Shown piece after piece: positions 23,460 to 31,782 of a stretch of DNA of 34,364 nt. The DNA comes from Planctomycetaceae bacterium UBA969. Its GTDB lineage: Bacteria > Planctomycetota > Planctomycetia > Gemmatales > Gemmataceae. The stretch is from positions 10,032 to 44,395 of the forward strand of contig DBCB01000286.1 of assembly GCA_002303765.1 (NCBI GenBank), read 5' to 3'. Position 1 is the stretch's first letter. Each line of letters begins with the position of its first letter. The notes under the pieces are model-generated. The model was not told where the DNA came from. It made no database searches and saw only the letters and a list, made by a program, of their open reading frames with translations. Position numbers and translations under genes: made by a program.

Positions 23460-25253
23460 TTACTGTTGATCAGATTCGGACTCGGGCATGTTAATCAAAT
23501 TGCCCGCACCAGCAGAGCCGGTTCCGCCTCGAAGCTCTCTTTGTGGCCTGTTTGAATCATCACCAGCAGTTTCTTCAGGTTCTTCCACATAAGGCTCGTT
23601 CAATTTTCTGCGAGAAAGGCCGATCTTGCGATCTGCAGCATCAACGCGAAGAACTCGAACTTCGATATCGTCCCCAACCTTTACAATTTCCTCTGGGCTT
23701 TCGATTTTATCATCGGAAAGCTCGGAAATATGCAGTAGGCCTTCGAGACCGGGTTCAAGTTCAACAAACACACCAAAATTAGTGAGTTTGGTAACTTTAC
23801 CCTTACGAAGTTCGCCTGCTTTGTATCGGCCTGGGATATCACCTTCCCAAGGGTCGTTGTTCATTTGTTTCAGGCCAAGCGCAATTCGCTTTCGTTCCTG
23901 ATCAACATTTAAAACAACGCAAGTGACAGCATCGCCCTTATTCACAACTTCACTTGGATGAGTGACTTTGCGAACCCAGCTCATATCGGTTACATGCAAC
24001 AAACCATCGATACCCTCTTCGATTTCGATGAAAGCACCATAATTGGTAAGGTTGCGAACAGCGCCTGAAACAATGGTGCCTGGAGGATATCTCTCTGCAA
24101 CTTTGTCCCAAGGGTTGTTCTGAACCTGCTTCATACCAAGAGAAATCTCTTGTTTATCTTTGTTGATGTTCAGAACTTGAACTTCAATCTGGTCGCCAAT
24201 CGATACCATTTCGTTAGGATGGTTGATTCTCTTGGTCCAGCTCATTTCGCTGATATGAACAAGGCCTTCGATGCCTGATTCAAGTTTAACGAAAGCGCCA
24301 TAGCTCATAACATTGACAACTTCGCCATTGTGACGGCTGGCAATTGGGTATTTATCAGCAACGCTAGCCCAAGGGCTTTGGGATTTCTGCTTAAGACCAA
24401 GAGCGATTTTTTCGCGATCTTTATCAACAGAAATAACATAAACCTCAAGCTGCTGATCGATATGAACAATTTCGTGAGGATTGCTGACACGGCCCCAAGT
24501 CATGTCGGTGATGTGCAACAAGCCATCGATACCTCCGAGGTCGACGAATGCGCCGAAGTCTGCGATATTCTTGACCACACCCTTGCGAACTTGATTGGGT
24601 TCGATTTCTGAGAGCAACTTTTTCTTGAGGTCTTCGCGTTGATCTTCAAGCAATTTACGCCTGCTAACGACGATATTGCGACGCGCTTCATCAATTTTGA
24701 GAATTTTGCACTCAATACTGCGATTGATGTAATCACCGATATCAGGGGGCCTGCGAATATCAACTTGCGAGGCTGGAAGGAATACATTGACGCCAATGTT
24801 TACAAGCAACCCACCCTTGATTTTCTTGGTGACCAAACCGATGATGACATCTCCTTCTTTGTGCTTGGAGATAATCATTTCCCATTCTTTTTGGCGCTTT
24901 GCTTTGCGATAGCTAAGAAGAATGTTGCCTGTTTCGTCTTCAACGGATTCAAGAAGGACTTGAACATCTTCGCCAGCTTTGGGCATAACGATTTCGCCCG
25001 TAGCTTCATCAAACCATTCATTAAGCGGGATTACGCCTTCGCTTTTGTAACCGATATCGATAACAACATCATCGCCTTCGATACGGGCAATACGCCCTTT
25101 GATAACTTTATTGGATTCAAATTCTTGTTGGTCGTCGAGCAACCAGTTTTCAACATCTCCGCCGGTTTCAGGCCTACTAAAGGCTTCGGCCAACTCGTTG
25201 TCTAATTCAGAATCTGACAAATCATACTGTCGTAAAAGATTTCGATTTACCAT
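23460..25253 (-). CDS. rpsA: 30S ribosomal protein S1
   Basis: A 597-residue protein with six S1 (OB-fold) domains in order: 'VIKGRIARIEGDDVVIDIG', 'VIIGLVTKKIKGGLLVNIG', 'VRKGVVKNIADFGAFVDLG', 'HNGEVVNVMSYGAFVKLE', 'VSGAVRNLTNYGAFIEIE' and 'RKGKVTKLTNFGVFVELE'. The last four carry the RNA-binding 'FGAF/YGAF' pattern; the first two are diverged, as in E. coli S1, where they dock to the ribosome. ATG 25253 is chosen over TTG 25265, because TGGAG is too close to the latter. The N-terminal ~50 residues are acidic and the C-terminal ~45 are disordered and Gly/Ser/acidic-rich. S1 brings mRNA to the 30S subunit. It has its own promoter region and terminator. Confidence 0.95.
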   Translation of the reverse strand: MVNRNLLRQYDLSDSELDNELAEAFSRPETGGDVENWLLDDQQEFESNKVIKGRIARIEGDDVVIDIGYKSEGVIPLNEWFDEATGEIVMPKAGEDVQVLLESVEDETGNILLSYRKAKRQKEWEMIISKHKEGDVIIGLVTKKIKGGLLVNIGVNVFLPASQVDIRRPPDIGDYINRSIECKILKIDEARRNIVVSRRKLLEDQREDLKKKLLSEIEPNQVRKGVVKNIADFGAFVDLGGIDGLLHITDMTWGRVSNPHEIVHIDQQLEVYVISVDKDREKIALGLKQKSQSPWASVADKYPIASRHNGEVVNVMSYGAFVKLESGIEGLVHISEMSWTKRINHPNEMVSIGDQIEVQVLNINKDKQEISLGMKQVQNNPWDKVAERYPPGTIVSGAVRNLTNYGAFIEIEEGIDGLLHVTDMSWVRKVTHPSEVVNKGDAVTCVVLNVDQERKRIALGLKQMNNDPWEGDIPGRYKAGELRKGKVTKLTNFGVFVELEPGLEGLLHISELSDDKIESPEEIVKVGDDIEVRVLRVDAADRKIGLSRRKLNEPYVEEPEETAGDDSNRPQRELRGGTGSAGAGNLINMPESESDQQ

Positions 25254-25357
25254 GGATATGACCAAACTCCAAAGCAGTTCCTTCTATGAACCGTTTAACT
25301 TATCCTACTGCCAGCGATAGTTTTGAAGGAAACAGCGATAAAAAGCCTGACAAAGCG

Positions 25358-25378
25358 GATGAAAAGCATTTTTTCATC
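25358..25378 (-). repeat. Stem-loop in the rpsA leader
   Basis: GATGAAAA (25358-25365) and TTTTCATC (25371-25378) form an 8-bp AT-rich stem with a 5-base loop. It lies in the probable 5' untranslated region of rpsA, between the candidate -10 box and the start. S1 genes are often autoregulated through their leaders, but I cannot say that this hairpin does it. Confidence 0.35.
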
Positions 25379-25401
25379 TTCGTCGCCTGCCACAAGAGTT
25401 T

Positions 25402-25407
25402 ATTATA
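25402..25407 (-). promoter_or_regulatory. Candidate -10 box for rpsA
   Basis: The minus strand reads TATAAT here, a perfect -10 box, about 150 bases before the rpsA start. The matching -35 position (25425-25430) reads CTGGTT and overlaps the cysK terminator stem, so the promoter is only tentative. Confidence 0.35.
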
Positions 25408-25426
25408 GAAAAAGCAAGGAATTGAA

Positions 25427-25454
25427 CCAGAGAGGAAGTATGAATCCTCTCTGG
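25427..25454 (-). terminator. Hairpin terminator of the cysteine synthase gene
   Basis: CCAGAGAGGA (25427-25436) and TCCTCTCTGG (25445-25454) pair perfectly over 10 bp around an 8-base loop, 26 bases downstream of the cysK stop. On the minus strand the stem is followed by TTCAATTCCTT, which is T-rich but not a clean U-tract. Confidence 0.65.
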
Positions 25455-25480
25455 TAATAAGCAAAAACCACGAAAAGGGG

Positions 25481-26443
25481 CTATTCTGGGAAAAGAGGCG
25501 TACTTAGGTACCTTTCGCCAAGATCGGGAAGTACCACAACAATCAATTTGCCTGCATTTTCTGGTCGGTGCGCTACCTGAACAGCAGCAAATGCAGCTGC
25601 ACCACAGCTAATACCGCACAGAAAACCTTCTTCTTTCGCCATTCTTCGGGTCATATTAAAAGAGTCTTCATCGTTAACCAAAATCACTTCATCAATAATA
25701 CTTAGATTTAAAACCCCTGGAATAAATCCTGCACCAATGCCTTGAATTTTATGCCTACCGGGCTTAATATCTTCACCCTTCATTCTTTGAGTGATCACGG
25801 GGCTCGAAGACGGTTCAACCGCAATTGCTTTAAACGAAGGTTTTCGGGCTTTAAGAACCTCGCTTATCCCGGTAATCGTACCCCCGGTGCCTACGCCCGA
25901 AACTAAAATATCAATTTTCCCATCGGTATCGCGCCAAATTTCTTCCGCTGTTGTTTTCCGGTGGGTATCTGGGTTATTTGGGTTCATGAATTGTTGTGGC
26001 ATGAAGGAGTTCGGGGTGTTTGCAATTAATTCCTCGGCCTTGGCAACTGCACCACTCATCCCTTTTTCGCCAACAGTGAGCACGATTTCCGCGCCAAAAG
26101 CTTTAAGGAGGCGCCTTCGTTCCAAGCTCATGGTTTCAGGCATGGTAACAATTAATTTGTAGCCGCGCGCTGCACAAGTAAACGCCAAACCGATACCAGT
26201 ATTCCCGCTGGTCGGTTCAATTATTACCGTTCCTTCCTTTATTTTACCCTCTTTTTCAGCAGTATTGATCATATGCACAGCAATACGATCCTTGACCGAC
26301 CACAGAGGATTAAAATTTTCCAACTTGGCAGCAACTGTTGCTTTTGCATCACCCACCACTCTTCGCATCCTTATAAGAGGCGTGTCGCCCACACATTGGG
26401 TAATGTCATCGTAAATTTTCCCGCGCAATTGTTTTGATTCCAT
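25481..26443 (-). CDS. cysK: Cysteine synthase (O-acetylserine sulfhydrylase)
   Basis: A 320-residue PLP enzyme. ATG 26443 is preceded by AGGAG at 7 bases; the open frame further upstream to 26482 has no such support. PLP-binding Lys51 is in FNPLWSVKDR, the substrate loop is PTSGNTG (77-83), and 'SGVGTGGTITG' binds the cofactor phosphate. 'KGEDIKPGRHKIQGIGAGFIP' and 'CGISCGAAAFAA' complete the CysK signature. The enzyme makes cysteine from O-acetylserine and sulphide in the cytoplasm. The 'SVKDR' neighbour is Trp instead of the usual Ser or Gly (PLWSVKDR), a small deviation near the cofactor. It is transcribed alone, with a hairpin terminator behind it and no serine acetyltransferase nearby. 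Confidence 0.95.
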   Translation of the reverse strand: MESKQLRGKIYDDITQCVGDTPLIRMRRVVGDAKATVAAKLENFNPLWSVKDRIAVHMINTAEKEGKIKEGTVIIEPTSGNTGIGLAFTCAARGYKLIVTMPETMSLERRRLLKAFGAEIVLTVGEKGMSGAVAKAEELIANTPNSFMPQQFMNPNNPDTHRKTTAEEIWRDTDGKIDILVSGVGTGGTITGISEVLKARKPSFKAIAVEPSSSPVITQRMKGEDIKPGRHKIQGIGAGFIPGVLNLSIIDEVILVNDEDSFNMTRRMAKEEGFLCGISCGAAAFAAVQVAHRPENAGKLIVVVLPDLGERYLSTPLFPE

Positions 26444-26745
26444 GAAACAGCTCCTGATCTTGTAGGCCTTGCAACTTCTCAACCTATATTAAGTTACACC
26501 ATTACACTGAAAAACGGTTCCTAGCAAGAGATTCATTATGTTTTGCTAATGGCCTATTTAATTTAAGTCAAACTTTTCCAATCAATTCAACAACATTTTC
26601 CGCCTTTAACTTTTCTGATAACCGACTTCATTTTTAAGGAACTTACTTTCTGATTTGCAACAAATTTTAACCTAAAGAAACACTTACAATCTTTTCATCT
26701 CATTATTGGGTTGTCATTTTTTTAAGCTCGGATAATCTTCCTTAT
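26444..26745. other. Divergent intergenic region between cysK and the HAD gene
   Basis: About 300 AT-rich bases. It holds the cysK ribosome binding site at one end. At the other end is a possible promoter: TTGTCA at 26711 and GATAAT at 26731, 14 bases apart, which is short. I found no coding frame, tRNA, T-box-like sequence or S-box-like sequence. Confidence 0.5.
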
Positions 26746-27354
26746 ATGAGTAATAAAGTTTTGGTTTTTGATTTTGGCAATGTAATCGGCATGTTCAGCC
26801 ATTTGAAAGCTGCTGCGCAGATGGCCCAGCATTGCAACAAAAACATTGAAACCATTAGAACGGTTTTATTCGAAGAAACTACTGAAAACGAGCTAGAAAA
26901 AGGCAATATTTCGCCCGAGCAATACCGAAAATTCATACGCGACTCACTGCACATCAACTGCCCAGATCAAGAATTTGACCACGCTTTTAGCGATATGTTT
27001 ACAGCCAACGATGCGGTTTGCAACATCATCCCTCATTTGGCAAAATCACACAGGCTGGTTTTGTTAAGCAACACCAATTGGTTCCATGCGAAGCGTTTTC
27101 TTACCCAGTTTAACCACGTGTTGGGCCATTTTGATTTCTTGATTTTGTCTCATGAAGTGCGCTGCAGAAAACCTGCCCGACAAATCTATGACATCCTCAA
27201 TGAAAAAACAAACACCAAGCCCGCTGATTGCTTATTTGTTGATGACCTTCATGCCAACATTCAAACTGCTAAGGATTGCGGTTGGGACGGAATTGTTTAT
27301 CATCCAGAAATGAATCTTGTAAAAGAACTGGCGAGTAAGGGTATTTCTTTTTAA
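26746..27354 (+). CDS. HAD-superfamily hydrolase (YihX-like)
   Basis: A 202-residue protein from ATG 26746, with no ribosome binding site in front (CCTTAT). HAD motif I is VFDFGNVIG with nucleophile Asp9; the second Asp of DxD is Gly11, as in the YihX/epoxide-hydrolase-like subgroup ('FDxGNV'). Motif II is 'VLLSNTN', motif III Lys is in 'RCRKPARQIYD', and motif IV is 'LFVDDLHANI'. Residues about 16-85 form a helical cap. YihX-type enzymes remove phosphate from alpha-glucose-1-phosphate; other members act on other small phosphates, so the substrate is open. glyA starts 43 bp downstream on the same strand, which may place this gene at the head of the glycine operon. A possible promoter (TTGTCA/GATAAT) would give a nearly leaderless mRNA. 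Confidence 0.88.
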   Translation: MSNKVLVFDFGNVIGMFSHLKAAAQMAQHCNKNIETIRTVLFEETTENELEKGNISPEQYRKFIRDSLHINCPDQEFDHAFSDMFTANDAVCNIIPHLAKSHRLVLLSNTNWFHAKRFLTQFNHVLGHFDFLILSHEVRCRKPARQIYDILNEKTNTKPADCLFVDDLHANIQTAKDCGWDGIVYHPEMNLVKELASKGISF

Positions 27355-27397
27355 CTACGCTTGTGGACTATCATAATTAAAACAAATGGAGAGAACT

Positions 27398-28642
27398 ATG
27401 AACCTGATCGAAAAAGCAGACCCAGAAGTATGGAAAGCAATACAGCACGAAAGAGCCAGGCAGCAAGAAGGTCTGGAAATGATTGCCTCCGAAAATTACA
27501 CAAGCCCTGCAATCATGGCGGCTCAGGGTTCTGTTCTTACCAACAAATATGCTGAAGGGTATCCAGGTAAAAGATATTACGGCGGATGCGAGTTTGTTGA
27601 TGAAGCCGAATCTCTTGCAATAAGTAGAGCTTGCAAGCTTTTTGGTGCTGAACATGCCAATGTACAGCCTCATGCAGGCGCCAGCGCCAACATGGCCGTT
27701 TACTTTTCATGCCTGCAACCAGGCGATACAATTCTTGGTATGAATCTGGCCCATGGCGGGCACCTTACCCATGGAATGCATTTGAATTTTTCGGGCAAGC
27801 TTTACAAGATCATTCCTTATGGTGTTAAGCAAGACGATGGCAGAATTGATTATGATGAAGTAGCAAGATTGGCCAAAGAACATAAGCCAAAAATGGTGCT
27901 AGCTGGTGCTAGTGCTTATTCCCGAGTGATTGATTTCGCTAAGTTCGCAGAGATTGCCAACGACAACAAATCGATTTTCATGGTGGATATGGCACACATC
28001 GCAGGATTGGTAGCTGGCGACCAACATCCTTCACCTGTACCATGGGCAGATTTTGTAACCACCACTACTCACAAGACATTGCGCGGCCCCAGAAGTGGCT
28101 TGGCAATGTGCAAAAAGCAATGGGCGGATAAGCTCAATCAAGCAGTTTTCCCCGGAATGCAAGGTGGGCCGCTTATGCACGTGATTGCTGCAAAAGCAAT
28201 TATTTTTAATGAAGCAATGCAACCAGCTTTTAAAGTTTACGCCTCGCAAATTGTTGCCAATGCTAGGACTGTCGCCCATGAAATTATGTCGCGCGGGCAT
28301 CGGATAATTTCAGGTGGTACAGACAATCACATGATGCTTGTTGATGTCAACCATAAGGGATTAAGTGGCAAAATTGCTGAAAAGTCACTTGATGCAGCAG
28401 GAATTACCATCAATCGCAATGGCATCCCCTACGACACGAGGAAGCCACTAGATCCTTCAGGAATCCGAATTGGAACACCCGCCTTGACTACTAGGGGCAT
28501 GAAGGAACTCGAAATGAAGCGAATTGCACATTGGATTTGCGATATTTTAGAAAGCCCCGATGATAAGACTTTGCAGTCCAAGATTCATGGAGAGATCAAG
28601 GAACTTTGCAAGAGTTTTCCTGCTCCCTCGGAACTAGCTTGA
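27398..28642 (+). CDS. glyA: Serine hydroxymethyltransferase
   Basis: A 414-residue PLP enzyme. ATG 27398 follows GGAGAG by 4 bases; ATG 27386 upstream has no ribosome binding site. The family markers are complete: 'GLEMIASENYTSP', 'NKYAEGYPGKRYYGGCEFVD', 'NVQPHAGASAN', 'DMAHIAGLVAG', PLP Lys226 in TTTHKTLRGPR, and 'GTPALTTRGM' near the C-terminus. It interconverts serine plus tetrahydrofolate with glycine plus 5,10-methylene-tetrahydrofolate. Position ahead of the glycine cleavage genes makes metabolic sense: together they convert two glycines to serine, CO2 and ammonia, or feed one-carbon units. A hairpin separates it from gcvT, which could limit read-through. Confidence 0.97.
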   Translation: MNLIEKADPEVWKAIQHERARQQEGLEMIASENYTSPAIMAAQGSVLTNKYAEGYPGKRYYGGCEFVDEAESLAISRACKLFGAEHANVQPHAGASANMAVYFSCLQPGDTILGMNLAHGGHLTHGMHLNFSGKLYKIIPYGVKQDDGRIDYDEVARLAKEHKPKMVLAGASAYSRVIDFAKFAEIANDNKSIFMVDMAHIAGLVAGDQHPSPVPWADFVTTTTHKTLRGPRSGLAMCKKQWADKLNQAVFPGMQGGPLMHVIAAKAIIFNEAMQPAFKVYASQIVANARTVAHEIMSRGHRIISGGTDNHMMLVDVNHKGLSGKIAEKSLDAAGITINRNGIPYDTRKPLDPSGIRIGTPALTTRGMKELEMKRIAHWICDILESPDDKTLQSKIHGEIKELCKSFPAPSELA

Positions 28643-28687
28643 TAGTTGCCTCGAAAAGTTTTAATGTTTGAATTATGTTAAAATACC

Positions 28688-28728
28688 AAGGGCAATGCCA
28701 GCTGATATTTTGTTTTGGCAATGCCCTT
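28688..28728 (+). terminator. Stem-loop between glyA and gcvT
   Basis: AAGGGCAATGCCA (28688-28700) pairs with TGGCAATGCCCTT (28716-28728), 13 bp with one A-A mismatch, around a 15-base loop. Only three T residues follow, so it may be a weak terminator or attenuator, or a processing/stability hairpin that sets the glyA to gcvT ratio. It lies 46 bases after the glyA stop and 24 bases before the gcvT start. Confidence 0.5.
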
Positions 28729-28751
28729 TCACTTACCTTTGCAGAGGCTTC

Positions 28752-29831
28752 ATGGCATTAGAGACAGCGCTTCATTCTTGGCATTCTTCGAATGGGGCAC
28801 GCATGGTCGATTTTGGCGGCTGGGATATGCCCGTCCAATACACAACCATTGTTGATGAGCACACTGCAGTTCGCAATGACTCCGGGATTTTTGATATTGG
28901 CCATATGGGCAGGCTTAAAATTCACGGCCCAGATGCCACAAGTTTTCTTCAGATGATCTGCACCAACAACTCTGCCAATCTTAAACCAGGCCAGGTTCGA
29001 TACAATCTCGTTTGCAATGAAAAAGGGAGCATTCTTGATGACATTCTGGTTTATCAGCATGGCTCAGATTTCCTCTTGGTCGTAAATGCTTCTAATCGCA
29101 TGAAGATCGTATCTTGGCTTTTAAGCAATTCAGGATCTTTAAATGTAAAAATTGAAGATCAAACTCTTTCTACTAGCATGATTGCTGTTCAAGGGCCAAA
29201 TGCCATCGCTCTTGCCAAACAGCTTATAATCGATGACCCATCCAAGTTGGGCTACTACTTCAGTTTTGATTCCAAAACAATGGATGTACCCAGCCTTATA
29301 AGCAGAACAGGTTATACCGGCGAAGATGGCATCGAAATCATTCTCCCAAAGGGCGAAGAAATCAAAGTTTGGGAAAAGCTAGTGGCAATGGGTTGCAAAC
29401 CTTGCGGATTAGGGTGCAGAGATACTCTTAGGCTTGAAGCAGGCATGCCTCTTTATGGGCATGAAATCGATGAAAACACTAATCCTTTGGAAGCTGGATT
29501 GGGATGGGCAGTTAAATTTGACAAAGGCGAATTCATTGGCAGAGAAGCTTTGTTAAAAGAAAAAAACACTCCATCTGGTAGAGTTCGCGTCGGCCTTGAA
29601 CTTCCTGGAAAACGAATTCCCCGCGAATTATATCCTGTCACTAAAAACGGTGCGCCCTTGGGGAAAGTTACCAGTGGCACTTTTTCTCCCACCTTTAATA
29701 AACCCATTGCAATGGCTTATGTTCCTGCTAATCTATCTGCCGTTGGTACCGATTTGGACATCGATATTCGTGGTAAATTCGAACCTTGCAAAGTGGTTCC
29801 TTTACCTTTTTACAAGCGAAAAACAACTTGA
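28752..29831 (+). CDS. gcvT: Glycine cleavage system T protein (aminomethyltransferase)
   Basis: A 359-residue protein. The frame is open from 28668, but that stretch contains the hairpin; ATG 28752, 4 bases after AGAGG, opens with MALETALHSWHSSNGARMVD, the usual T-protein start, followed by 'FGGWDMPVQY'. 'SGIFDIGHMGRLKI', 'GSILDDILVY', 'SRTGYTGEDGIEI' and 'RDTLRLEAGMPLYGHEID' are all diagnostic and cover the folate-binding domain, and the C-terminal barrel ('VTSGTFSPTFNKPIAMAYV') is complete. It moves the methylene group from aminomethyl-lipoyl GcvH to tetrahydrofolate and releases ammonia. gcvH follows after 93 bp. Confidence 0.97.
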   Translation: MALETALHSWHSSNGARMVDFGGWDMPVQYTTIVDEHTAVRNDSGIFDIGHMGRLKIHGPDATSFLQMICTNNSANLKPGQVRYNLVCNEKGSILDDILVYQHGSDFLLVVNASNRMKIVSWLLSNSGSLNVKIEDQTLSTSMIAVQGPNAIALAKQLIIDDPSKLGYYFSFDSKTMDVPSLISRTGYTGEDGIEIILPKGEEIKVWEKLVAMGCKPCGLGCRDTLRLEAGMPLYGHEIDENTNPLEAGLGWAVKFDKGEFIGREALLKEKNTPSGRVRVGLELPGKRIPRELYPVTKNGAPLGKVTSGTFSPTFNKPIAMAYVPANLSAVGTDLDIDIRGKFEPCKVVPLPFYKRKTT

Positions 29832-29924
29832 TGACTATGTTTGTCATCTTGGGATTTGGTAAGTAGCTGTTTGGTTGCTTATTTATATTAAATAGAAGCG
29901 AAAGTGCTTCAGGGAGTATTTGTT

Positions 29925-30311
29925 ATGGATCCGATTAAACTCCGATATGCCAAAACCCATGAGTGGGCTTCCATCGAAGGCAACATTTGTACAGTGGGGC
30001 TTACAAAATTTGCTGTCGACCTTCTTACTGATGTAATTTACATCGATATGCCCGATGTTGGTGATCCTGCATTAAAAGGTGATAGTTTTGGTGAAATCGA
30101 GTCAGTAAAAGCGGTTAGTGATATATACGCCCCAGTTGAAGGCGAAATCATTGAGATCAATGATAAATTGGTACTAGACCCTTCAACAATTTCAAAGGAT
30201 CCCTATGGCAAAGGCTGGCTTGTAAAAATTAAAATGCCAGGCAAACCAAATCTGGATCATTTGATGAACCATGCAGCCTATGAAAAACAGATTGCATCTG
30301 AATCTCACTAG
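29925..30311 (+). CDS. gcvH: Glycine cleavage system H protein
   Basis: A 128-residue lipoyl-carrier protein. ATG 29925 is 8 bases after AGGGAG; the open frame to 29904 adds seven residues with no support. 'YAKTHEWASIEGNICTVGLTKFA' is the standard start, and the lipoylated residue is Lys62 in ESVKAVSD. The domain is complete ('YAPVEGEIIEIN', 'PYGKGWLVKIK'). The swinging lipoyl arm carries the aminomethyl group between P, T and L proteins. A small hairpin (GAAGC/GCTTC, 29895-29910) sits directly before the ribosome binding site. The carrier is presumably loaded by the acyltransferase encoded at the end of the same operon. Confidence 0.97.
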   Translation: MDPIKLRYAKTHEWASIEGNICTVGLTKFAVDLLTDVIYIDMPDVGDPALKGDSFGEIESVKAVSDIYAPVEGEIIEINDKLVLDPSTISKDPYGKGWLVKIKMPGKPNLDHLMNHAAYEKQIASESH

Positions 30312-30359
30312 TATCTTTCTGCAAGAATTTTAATTAGCACAATTTGAAGGAGTTGGATC

Positions 30360-31745
30360 GTGCCTTATCTTCTTAACACGCCTGATGATAAAAATGAAAT
30401 GCTCAAAAGCATTGGTGCATCTAGCATTGATGATCTTTTCAGCAACATACCTGAATCAGTAAGGCTGAAGCGGCCTCTGGATATCCCCAAAGCTCTTACC
30501 GAAATTGAGCTTACAAGGCATATTGACCGCCTTGCTAATTCTAATCTTTCTGCAGACAGTGCAGTTTGTTTCCTTGGTGGTGGCAGTTACGATCACTTCA
30601 TTCCTGCAGTTGTGGACATGGTCGCTTCCAGAAGTGAATTCTATACCGCTTATACCCCGTATCAGGCAGAGGCCAGTCAAGGAAGCTTGCAGGCTTTTTA
30701 CGAATTTCAAACTATGATTTCGCAGCTAACTGCGATGGATATTTCAAATTCGAGCCTTTATGAAGCTGGTTCCGGTCTTGCAGAAGCCATTTTAATGGCA
30801 ATGTCGGTCACAGGAAGAATGGGTAAAGTTCTGGTTGCAGAATCAGTTCACCCCGAATACAGGCTCTCCTTTACCACTTACCTTGCAAATCTCGAACCCA
30901 CAGTGGTTACAGTTTCATGCCCTGAAGGAAAGATTTGCTTGAATGACCTTGCAAGCAAACTTGATGAAACAGTTAGCTGTGTGATTGTTCAGCATCCGAA
31001 CTTTTTCGGTAACCTTGAAGAAGTTGAAGAGATTGCAAAACTTGTTCATTCCAAGGGCGCACTTTTTATTGTCGCCTACGACCCGATCAGCCTTGGGATT
31101 TTAAAAAAGCCAGGCGATTACGATGCTGATATAGCAGTAGCTGAAGGGCAGTGCTTGGGCAACCCAATGATCTATGGCGGGCCTTACCTTGGATTACTCT
31201 CGTGCAAAGAAGCATTTGTAAGAAAAATCCCTGGCAGACTTGTGGGTCAAACGGTAGATCGCAAAGGCAAACGATGCTGGGTGCTAACCCTACAAACTCG
31301 CGAACAGCATATACGCAGGGAAAAAGCCACAAGTAACATATGCACGAATCAAGGACTTTTTGCCTTAAGAGCTGCGGTTTTTCTTGCTGCCATCGGGCCC
31401 AAAGGCCTTACTGAAACAGCGGAACTATGCTTTAGAAAAGCGCATTTCCTCATGGATCTACTTTGCAAAATCCCTGGGGTCAAACCAAAATTTAATCTCC
31501 CTTTCTTCAAAGAATTCACTATCGAACTTCCTTGTAACGCGCAAATGGTTATTAATTCTCTTATTGAGGATGGCATTCTTGCTGGCTTATCTCAGGGCCG
31601 TTGGTCTAAAGATTTAGCCAATGTAATGACTATCGCTGTGACCGAAAAACGAACTCGTTCAGAGCTTGAAAATTATGCTGCCGCATTTGGTGCCGCTGTC
31701 ACTGCCGCTTCTTCTCAGGAAAAGTCTAAAGCTTTAAAATCCTGA
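30360..31745 (+). CDS. gcvPA: Glycine dehydrogenase (decarboxylating) subunit 1
   Basis: A 461-residue protein starting at GTG 30360, 6 bases after GAAGGAG; this start gives MPYLLNTPDDKNEMLKSIG, the normal N-terminus of GcvPA. 'FLGGGSYDHFIPAVVD', 'YTPYQAEASQGSLQAFYEFQT' and 'SLYEAGSGLAEA' are diagnostic. It is the N-terminal half of the P protein and has no PLP-binding lysine of its own; that residue is in the GcvPB partner. The two halves form an alpha2-beta2 enzyme that decarboxylates glycine and passes the aminomethyl group to GcvH. It is 48 bp after gcvH and 37 bp before gcvPB. Confidence 0.97.
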   Translation: MPYLLNTPDDKNEMLKSIGASSIDDLFSNIPESVRLKRPLDIPKALTEIELTRHIDRLANSNLSADSAVCFLGGGSYDHFIPAVVDMVASRSEFYTAYTPYQAEASQGSLQAFYEFQTMISQLTAMDISNSSLYEAGSGLAEAILMAMSVTGRMGKVLVAESVHPEYRLSFTTYLANLEPTVVTVSCPEGKICLNDLASKLDETVSCVIVQHPNFFGNLEEVEEIAKLVHSKGALFIVAYDPISLGILKKPGDYDADIAVAEGQCLGNPMIYGGPYLGLLSCKEAFVRKIPGRLVGQTVDRKGKRCWVLTLQTREQHIRREKATSNICTNQGLFALRAAVFLAAIGPKGLTETAELCFRKAHFLMDLLCKIPGVKPKFNLPFFKEFTIELPCNAQMVINSLIEDGILAGLSQGRWSKDLANVMTIAVTEKRTRSELENYAAAFGAAVTAASSQEKSKALKS

Positions 31746-31782
31746 TTACTCCAAAACTCCAAGTATTATTCTCGAGGGCATT

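Noticed and set aside
24000..25000. Possible DNA repeat array inside rpsA
   Set aside because: The repetition is the diverged S1 protein domains, not a DNA-level repeat.
23626..25205. Several long plus-strand reading frames opposite rpsA
   Set aside because: They are shadows of the six-domain S1 gene; their composition follows the repeats of the real gene.
28643..28751. Glycine riboswitch before gcvT
   Set aside because: I looked for the conserved glycine-aptamer core and did not find it; only a single long hairpin is present.
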